DNA from: UBA5734 sp964499985
Lineage (GTDB): Bacteria; Bacillota; Clostridia; Saccharofermentanales; UBA5734
DNA length: 43,565 nucleotides
Assembly: GCA_964499985.1 (NCBI GenBank)
Contig: CAZCMX010000014.1
Span: 1-43,565, forward strand
Reading direction: 5' to 3'
Made by a program: the position numbers and the translations under genes. The notes under the pieces were generated by a model. The model saw nothing but the letters and a program-made list of their open reading frames with translations. It was not told where the DNA came from and did no database searches. Of this stretch, positions 38,541-43,565 are shown piece after piece; position 1 is the stretch's first letter, and the number at the start of each line of letters is the position of its first letter.

Positions 38541-39154
38541 CAAGTGTCACTTTCTTGTTCGGGATCTGCGCGGCCACTTTGGATTTCCAGGTGGACATTC
38601 GCCTCGAACATGAATTTCGGCAGCATTGTCCGGTACAGTTCCGCCAGTTCAGACAGAATGAAGGCATCATCGGCTGGCTTTTGGATCGGCAAATAAACGA
38701 TATCATAGTGGACTCCAAAAATCAGGCCGGACACATGGCTGTGGATGAAACCATTGCGGCAGTAAAAATCGATCCGGCGCTGCCGGGTCTGCCTTTCAGC
38801 CGCATCCCGGCCATCCGCAGCATGCTCAACCTCCGCCAGAATGCCGGCCGTAGCGGTCAATTCGCTGGACAGTCCCTGCAGCAGCAAGCTGCCAAAGCCC
38901 AGGCCTCGCGCATCGGCGACCGCAGCGAAATAGTCAAGCAGCAGACTGTTGCCCTGCTCGGCCCGGGCCAGGAAGGCATAGGCCTTCAGGCTCTTGTCGG
39001 TGCTGTCATATAAACCGTAGCAGAGGTACAGGTTCCGCTTCGCCAGGTTTTTCATGACAAAAAGCGGCTTGCGCTCGTTGTCCGGGAAGTCGTACTTGAG
39101 ATGACGATGATAGACCTCGCTGATTTCATGGGTCGTTAGCTGTTTGATGATCAT
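38540..39154 (-). CDS. GNAT-family N-acetyltransferase
   Basis: A 204-residue GNAT-fold protein. The acetyl-CoA binding region is DYFAAVADARGLGFGSLLLQGL (the R/Q-x-x-G-x-G/A loop appears as RGLGFGS, preceded by the usual beta-4 strand), followed by ILAEVEHA and the RRIDFYCRNGFIHSH segment of motif B. The start at 39154 follows CAGGAG; an in-frame ATG at 39184 would add ten residues. Similar clostridial proteins are uncharacterised. It is translationally coupled to the amidohydrolase gene. Confidence 0.78.
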   Translation of the reverse strand: MIIKQLTTHEISEVYHRHLKYDFPDNERKPLFVMKNLAKRNLYLCYGLYDSTDKSLKAYAFLARAEQGNSLLLDYFAAVADARGLGFGSLLLQGLSSELTATAGILAEVEHAADGRDAAERQTRQRRIDFYCRNGFIHSHVSGLIFGVHYDIVYLPIQKPADDAFILSELAELYRTMLPKFMFEANVHLEIQSGRADPEQESDT

Positions 39155-39220
39155 GGCTGGCTGCTCCTGTTGGGATATAGTCATGTTATCATGATGCCAT
39201 CCATTGTTCGAGGTTGCTGA

Positions 39221-40207
39221 TTGAAACGCATGAGACCTGCCCTGATCATCCTGGTCCTTTTGATTGCCCTGGGTGGACCGGTTTCCCCCAGCCGTTTGCT
39301 AACCGGCTTGCTCACGAGCTGTGATCGAATTGATCTGAGCCCGCAGGCAGCGTCAACAGATGAACCCATAGATGCTGGGTCAGAATCATCCCAAGCACAT
39401 CCTGAAACAGCCACCGAACCGATTACTGGCGAGATGACGGTTCATTTCCTCGATGTAGGCCAGGGATCTGCCGTGCTGTTCGAGGTCAATGACCAGGTCA
39501 TGGTCTTTGACGGCGGCGGACGAGAAACAGCGTCGTTTGTGGTCGCCTACCTGAAAGCACTGGCGATTGACCAGGTCGACGTGCTGATCTCCTCCCATTA
39601 CGATGCCGATCATCTGAACGGCCTGGTCGGTATTCTCCACGCTTTTCCGGTCCGGCAGGTCTATGATGCGGACTATGCGACGGATTCCCGCGTCTACCAG
39701 TCGTTCAAGTCATTTATCCAGGAACAAAGGATTCCAGAGACCGTTCCAATCGCCGGCCAGTCTTTTCCCATCGGTGAGGCGCTTGTGACGTTCATCGCGC
39801 CAGACACCTATGGCAATCCGGATGAAAATGACGATTCGCTGGCGATCCGGGTCGAGTTTGGCCAGACTCGCATGGTCATCATGGGTGACACAACAGCCGA
39901 TGCTGAGCAGCGGATGCTGGAGCAGGACCTGACTGCGGATGTCTACTATGCCGCTCATCATGGCAGCAATGGCAGCAACTCGCGCGCCCTGCTCGCCGAG
40001 GTCCAGCCTAGCGCGGTGGTCATTTCCTGTGGCGCCGACAATGACTATGGCCATCCTGGTGAGCATGCGCTGAGCCGGATCCAGGAAACTGGCGCCGACC
40101 TGTACCGGACAGACCAGCAGGGCACGATCGTCGCCACCAGCGATGGCGAAACGATCCGCTGGAACCAGCAGCCGGGCAATGACTTCACGCCTGCGGGCTC
40201 GCAATGA
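39221..40207 (+). CDS. Secreted or membrane-tethered ComEC/Rec2-like metallo-beta-lactamase-fold hydrolase
   Basis: A 328-residue protein with an N-terminal hydrophobic signal (PALIILVLLIALGG), a possible lipobox LLTSC at Cys34 and an acidic Ser/Thr linker to about residue 70. A complete MBL-fold domain follows, of the type found at the end of ComEC and as stand-alone proteins. It has FLDVGQGSAVLFEV, the metal-binding SHYDADHLNG (about 124-133), VIMGDTTADAEQRML and YYAAHHGSNGSNS. ComEC-type domains degrade one DNA strand during uptake; stand-alone relatives are of unknown function. The TTG at 39221 has GAGG at ideal spacing; ATG 39230 is the alternative. No competence genes are adjacent. Confidence 0.83.
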   Translation: MKRMRPALIILVLLIALGGPVSPSRLLTGLLTSCDRIDLSPQAASTDEPIDAGSESSQAHPETATEPITGEMTVHFLDVGQGSAVLFEVNDQVMVFDGGGRETASFVVAYLKALAIDQVDVLISSHYDADHLNGLVGILHAFPVRQVYDADYATDSRVYQSFKSFIQEQRIPETVPIAGQSFPIGEALVTFIAPDTYGNPDENDDSLAIRVEFGQTRMVIMGDTTADAEQRMLEQDLTADVYYAAHHGSNGSNSRALLAEVQPSAVVISCGADNDYGHPGEHALSRIQETGADLYRTDQQGTIVATSDGETIRWNQQPGNDFTPAGSQ

Positions 40208-40212
40208 TCAGA

Positions 40213-41304
40213 TCAAACCACATGATCATAGCGATGGGTTGGATTGGGCCGGCCGGGACTCAGGCTATTGAGCTGGATGGTTTCGACTGTGACACCTGAG
40301 CCTACTGCCTTCATTAACACATCAGTCACCAGATCTTCCAGCTCCTGCGGGCTCATCTGGACTCTGGCATTGACGGTGAACCGGGCTGACCTGCTCCTGC
40401 CAGCCGTACTGCGGAAACAAAGCGGCTCGGCGCCGCCGGTCAGATTGCCAATCGTATATTGGCTGCCGGATTCCAGGAACACCTTGATGTGGCCGATAGA
40501 CATCTGGTTTTCGGCCAGACGTTTTTCGAGATTTTGCAGGAACGATTGGGTAAAGGCATCCCAGTCGACTGCTGCTTTGCCTGTCAGCTGGTAACTGACA
40601 TTGAGCCAGCCCAGGACAGCCTCACCTTCGGCATAGATGTCGTAGTCGACCTCAGCAAGATGGGTGCCCGTTTGCGTACTGCCCATCACCTCATGAAGCC
40701 AGTGATCCAGTCCCTGGCCGGTCACTGAGCTGACGGTCAGAACCTTGGCAAGCGGCCATTGCTTTTCGACCTGGCTGACCAGACGTTCCAGTGCATCAGC
40801 CGTGAGCAGGTCGTTTTTGCTGATGACGATCAAATCAGCCTCTTCCAGCTGCTTGCGGAAAATATAAGCTGCGCTCTCGTGCAGTCCGGAGGTTCTGCCT
40901 TCGAGGATTTCTGACAGTCGCCAGGGATCAGCCAGCACAGATAGCGGGGCAATCTGCAGATCCGCCCCATAGAGCTCCTTCAGCGGCTGGACCAGGGTCG
41001 CCGAAAGGTCGGTGCAGCTGCCGACTGGTTCGGCGATGATAATGTCGGCATATCCATCTGGTCCGGGCGTCGCGATAGCTCCGGCCAGGCCGTTGAAATT
41101 GCAGCAGAAACAGCTGCCGCTCACCTCGGAGACTCTGCCGTTGATCCGCTCAAGAAAAGCGGTGTCCACCAGTTCTGACGCCTGATCATTGGTGATCAGC
41201 TGGATCTTTTGACCACTGTCCGACAACCGCCTGGCGCATTCCCAGAGTAAGGTCGTTTTGCCTGCACCCAGAAAACCGCCGACAAAAATCAATTTCGCAT
41301 TCAT
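40213..41304 (-). CDS. CobW/COG0523-family metal-handling GTPase
   Basis: A 363-residue P-loop GTPase of the CobW/P47K type, which deliver or insert metals. The P-loop is GGFLGAGKTT (about 9-18). The metal-binding motif between the switch regions is CFCCNF, the CxCC signature of the family, and ISKNDLL is the NKxD-like base-recognition motif. The C-terminal half (ARFTVNARVQMSPQELED and beyond) is divergent from standard CobW C-terminal domains. The C-terminus contains His residues but no long His tract. The ATG overlaps the end of the aquaporin gene by 4 bases. The metal partner is not evident. Confidence 0.85.
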   Translation of the reverse strand: MNAKLIFVGGFLGAGKTTLLWECARRLSDSGQKIQLITNDQASELVDTAFLERINGRVSEVSGSCFCCNFNGLAGAIATPGPDGYADIIIAEPVGSCTDLSATLVQPLKELYGADLQIAPLSVLADPWRLSEILEGRTSGLHESAAYIFRKQLEEADLIVISKNDLLTADALERLVSQVEKQWPLAKVLTVSSVTGQGLDHWLHEVMGSTQTGTHLAEVDYDIYAEGEAVLGWLNVSYQLTGKAAVDWDAFTQSFLQNLEKRLAENQMSIGHIKVFLESGSQYTIGNLTGGAEPLCFRSTAGRSRSARFTVNARVQMSPQELEDLVTDVLMKAVGSGVTVETIQLNSLSPGRPNPTHRYDHVV

Positions 41305-42143
41305 TGAGACACCTCATCTTTATTTGTTACGCAGGAGCAAGAATCTTGCTTGCGATGCATACTGGGTTCCAGAACCTTGGTAAAAAACAGGCTGGCGATT
41401 TGACCGCCCACGATTGGAGCAAGGATATAGACCCAGAAAAAGCCCCCCTGTTTGTCAGGCAGGGCAGCCAGCCCCCAACCAAAAATCATTGCAACCAGTC
41501 GCGGCCCCAGGTCTCTGGCGGGATTCAAGCCAGCTTGGGTCAGAGGGCCCAAAAGAGAAATGACAGAGGTGACCGTCAGACCGATGAAAATGGGTGCCAG
41601 ATTGTCATCCGGTCGGCCCAGATTGCAGCCCTCGGTCAGCGAAAAGACCATCAAGACCAACAGGAACGTGCCCAGGGCCTCCACGGCAGCAGCCAAGGGC
41701 AGGGACACGACCGCCGGATTACCAGGAAGCTGATAATATTCGCCAAATATCTTGGCCACTTGAGTGGACTCTGGCGAACCGCGGACAATCTGCTGCGTCT
41801 GTTCGAAGGCTGCAATCGAAGGGGAGAAGAGCGCGTAGAGGAGGAGTCCGGCCGCGATTGCCCCCAGGAATTGGGCCAACAGATATGTCGGCATTTTTCG
41901 CGCTTGCATTCGTTTGCCCGTTACCAGGGCCAGAGTCACAGCCGGATTGAGGTGGGCACACGATAGGTGGCGAGTTGCGTAAATAGCCAGGCTGACGCCA
42001 AAACCCCAGACCAGTGCAATTTGCAACAAGCCCTGATGAGCATTGAAAAGCACCGACACCGCTACCGAACCACAGCCAAATAAAACCAAAATAAAGGTGC
42101 CAATAAATTCGCCGATAAATTCGCGCTTGTATTTCATTTGCAT
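41301..42143 (-). CDS. MIP-family channel, aquaglyceroporin (GlpF-like)
   Basis: A 280-residue MIP channel with six transmembrane helices. Both pore motifs are intact, as HLNPAVT (Asn66) and GLNPARDLGPR (Asn207). The Asp after the second NPAR is the classic marker of glycerol-conducting members, so glycerol or other small polyols are likelier than water alone. The C-terminal tail contains CSC and charged residues, which is unusual. The start is at 42143, with a second ATG two codons later that may be preferred by the GGCGGG site. Its stop overlaps the CobW-like start, so the two are translated as a pair. Confidence 0.9.
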   Translation of the reverse strand: MQMKYKREFIGEFIGTFILVLFGCGSVAVSVLFNAHQGLLQIALVWGFGVSLAIYATRHLSCAHLNPAVTLALVTGKRMQARKMPTYLLAQFLGAIAAGLLLYALFSPSIAAFEQTQQIVRGSPESTQVAKIFGEYYQLPGNPAVVSLPLAAAVEALGTFLLVLMVFSLTEGCNLGRPDDNLAPIFIGLTVTSVISLLGPLTQAGLNPARDLGPRLVAMIFGWGLAALPDKQGGFFWVYILAPIVGGQIASLFFTKVLEPSMHRKQDSCSCVTNKDEVSQ

Positions 42144-42267
42144 GTCCCGCCAGAACTGTTTTTATCTGCCATACGGATCCGCCAATAGATCCTGATGGCC
42201 AGATTTTACTCAGAACCAGCGCCAGGTCATACAAAAGAATCACGAAAAATTGTCAAAAACCAGCCAC

Positions 42268-43170
42268 TTAGAAATCTGCGATCACGATCTTCTTCATCTC
42301 CATCAGTCTGGCAAATGCACCAGGCTTTTCCATCAGCTCGCCCATATTTGCGGGTACGATTTGCCAGCTCAGGCCAAATTGATCCTTGCACCAGCCACAC
42401 TGGTTGAAAATGGGATCATGAGCTAATTTTTCCCAGAAATAGTCGATTTCCGCCTGACCTTGGCAGCTGACTTGGAAGGAGACTGCTTCGTTGAAGGACA
42501 GATCCTTTTCGACTCCAGAATCCATTGCCGCAAACCACTGGCCTGCCAGATTGAATTCACCAAACATCAGGGACCCTGCTTGGGCCGGTCCGGTAGCTTC
42601 ATCATATCGTGCCAATAGCCCCTCTTTGGCGTCCTTAAAAACAGAGGTGTAGAAATGGATCGCCTCCTCGGCGCGATTGACTTTGTCGCCGGCAAAAAGG
42701 AGCGAGGGGATGATAAATGGACGGGGCTCACCACTGGGATCGGTCAGGATCAGTTGCCAGGTCAGGCCGTAGCGGTCCTGGACCCAGCCATAGCGCTGGC
42801 TGAATGGATAGCTGTCCAACGGCATCAGGATGTCGCCGCCAGCACTCAATTTCTGCCACAGCTCATCCAGATGCTCCGCCGCCTTTTCATCCCGGGCTGG
42901 ATCAAAATTCACCATGAAAGAGATCGAGGGATTGAAGGAAAACTCAGGCCCGGCATTGATCGCGACAAAGGGCTGCTGCCCCAGCTCAAATTCGACCGTC
43001 AGGACTTTGCCGGCCAAATCGAGCTGGAAATCAGCCAGGCCCTCGGCGGGGCTTTGGGGGTAATACGCTTTACTTAGAATTTGACTATCGGGAAACGCGG
43101 CGACATAAAAGTCTACCGCTTCGCTGGCATTGCCATCAAACCATAGATTTGGAATAATTTTCTGGATCAT
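42268..43170 (-). CDS. Tandem VOC-domain protein (PhnB / 3-demethylubiquinone methyltransferase-like)
   Basis: A 300-residue protein made of two PhnB-type VOC units. Unit 1 (about 1-145) opens with IIPNLWFDGNASEAVDFYVA, and unit 2 (about 150-300) with PSLLFAGDKVNRAEEAIHFY. Each ends with the typical WVQDRYGLTWQLI or WCKDQFGLSWQIVP segment. This family is often misannotated as a methyltransferase; known relatives are glyoxalase-fold proteins of unclear function. The start at 43170 follows AGGAGGG; the frame extends to 43191 without a better site. It is a single-gene unit on the minus strand. Confidence 0.85.
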   Translation of the reverse strand: MIQKIIPNLWFDGNASEAVDFYVAAFPDSQILSKAYYPQSPAEGLADFQLDLAGKVLTVEFELGQQPFVAINAGPEFSFNPSISFMVNFDPARDEKAAEHLDELWQKLSAGGDILMPLDSYPFSQRYGWVQDRYGLTWQLILTDPSGEPRPFIIPSLLFAGDKVNRAEEAIHFYTSVFKDAKEGLLARYDEATGPAQAGSLMFGEFNLAGQWFAAMDSGVEKDLSFNEAVSFQVSCQGQAEIDYFWEKLAHDPIFNQCGWCKDQFGLSWQIVPANMGELMEKPGAFARLMEMKKIVIADF

Positions 43171-43294
43171 ACTCGTGACCCTCCTATCCATTCAGTGTAA
43201 TCCTGAGAACAACTGGAGGGAGTACCGGATGATACTGGTTATCAACTGATCATGTCCATCAGGATGGTCTGATTACATTTGGAGAGAATCGACG

Positions 43295-43565
43295 ATACAA
43301 AAAGCCTATTTCAAATCTATCCTGGCCTTGCTGCTCCTTGGCTCCAATGGCATTGTGGCCAGCCAGATTGCCCTGCCCAGTACGCAGATCGGCGTCAGCC
43401 TGGCCACCCTGGCCTATTACTGTGGTCCCATGATTGTCATGGTCCTGTCGCCGCTTCTCTTCCGGGAAAGACTGACCCTGGCAAAGCTCATGGGTTTTGC
43501 CGTTGTCCTGGCTGGTTTTTTTCTGATCAATCACCAGGCCTATCAGGATGGAAAATCGGCTCTAG
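43295..43565 (+). pseudogene. Decayed EamA/DMT-family transporter gene, cut by window edge
   Basis: The frame reads AYFKSILALLLLGSNGIVAS, then QIALPSTQIGVSLATLAYYC, GPMIVMVLSPLLFRERLT and AKLMGFAVVLAGFFLINHQ. These are the start of helix 1 and the end of the first EamA repeat. In intact relatives about 50 residues (helices 2-3) separate the ASxIxLSS segment from TQIGVSxATLAYYCGP; here they are missing in frame near 43375. At the expected start, eight bases after GGAGAGA, the codon is ATA (43295) where ATG would be expected. Lost start plus internal deletion suggests a dead gene. The rest lies beyond the window, so this is provisional. Confidence 0.55.

Noticed and set aside
1..43565. CRISPR arrays, tRNA or rRNA genes, insertion sequences, prophage
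   Set aside because: No repeat-spacer pattern, no tRNA-like cloverleaf with a GGTTCGAATCC-type arm, no transposase or phage protein among the open frames.

Overview
The window looks like part of a chromosome from a fermentative, Gram-positive-type anaerobe, probably a fairly GC-rich member of the Bacillota/Clostridia. The reasons are strong AGGAGG-type ribosome binding sites on nearly every gene, lipoprotein signals followed by Thr/Ala-rich linkers (PstS, TupA), a bifunctional AdhE, a DeoR-type regulator, intrinsic terminators, several GTG/TTG starts and no respiratory genes. The lineage is an inference. One run of 100 N (17902-18001) marks a scaffold gap, so this is a draft or metagenome-derived assembly.

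Layout. 1-1439: a LUD-domain protein and a ZIP/ZupT metal transporter, cut by the left edge. 1677-5497: the phosphate uptake operon pstS-pstC-pstA-pstB, without phoU. 5533-7412: a small VOC protein, then a minus-strand pair (membrane-anchored SH3-like protein and patatin-like lipase). 7586-10424: a DEAD-box RNA helicase with a terminator in its leader, a small zinc-ribbon protein and an RpoD-like sigma factor. 10478-11878: a PurF-like protein whose N-terminal catalytic Cys is replaced by Gly. 12009-12773: a DeoR-family repressor, divergent from the large operon at 13063-24228.

That operon is the most interesting part. It carries recognisable inositol-catabolism genes: iolD, iolE, a second TIM-barrel isomerase/epimerase, a Gfo/Idh/MocA dehydrogenase and, after the gap, iolB. 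It has no visible iolC kinase, iolJ aldolase or iolA dehydrogenase. Instead it continues in tightly spaced order with an acylating aldehyde dehydrogenase, an acetyl-CoA hydrolase/CoA-transferase, an HMG-CoA-lyase-like enzyme and a split transketolase. My working hypothesis is a non-phosphorylating lower branch. The IolB product 2-deoxy-5-keto-gluconate is a terminal hydroxymethyl ketone, which a transketolase could cleave, leaving a C4 hydroxy-semialdehyde acid. The acylating dehydrogenase, CoA-transferase and lyase could then take that to acetyl-CoA plus a C2 product. This is inference from gene content, and the gap may hide genes.

24268-29914 holds a SnoaL-like protein, an SDR and a convergent phytoene-desaturase-like flavoprotein, a LysE exporter, an MFS transporter and a PNPOx-like flavoprotein. 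29970-30596 holds two damaged genes, a nucleotidase without its motif I and a molbindin (mop) remnant. 30675-33530 is the tungstate transporter tupABC (minus strand), with a terminator-containing leader that could be a riboswitch. 33829-36408 is adhE with a long structured leader, also terminator-containing. 37017-43170 holds MgtC-like, amidohydrolase, GNAT, ComEC-like metallo-hydrolase, CobW-like GTPase, aquaglyceroporin and PhnB-like genes. The right edge is a decayed EamA transporter gene.

Two themes recur. Transcription attenuators appear in the leaders of deaD, tupA and adhE. Small deletions disrupt otherwise recognisable genes (nucleotidase, mop, EamA). I saw no rRNA or tRNA gene, CRISPR array, insertion sequence or phage gene.
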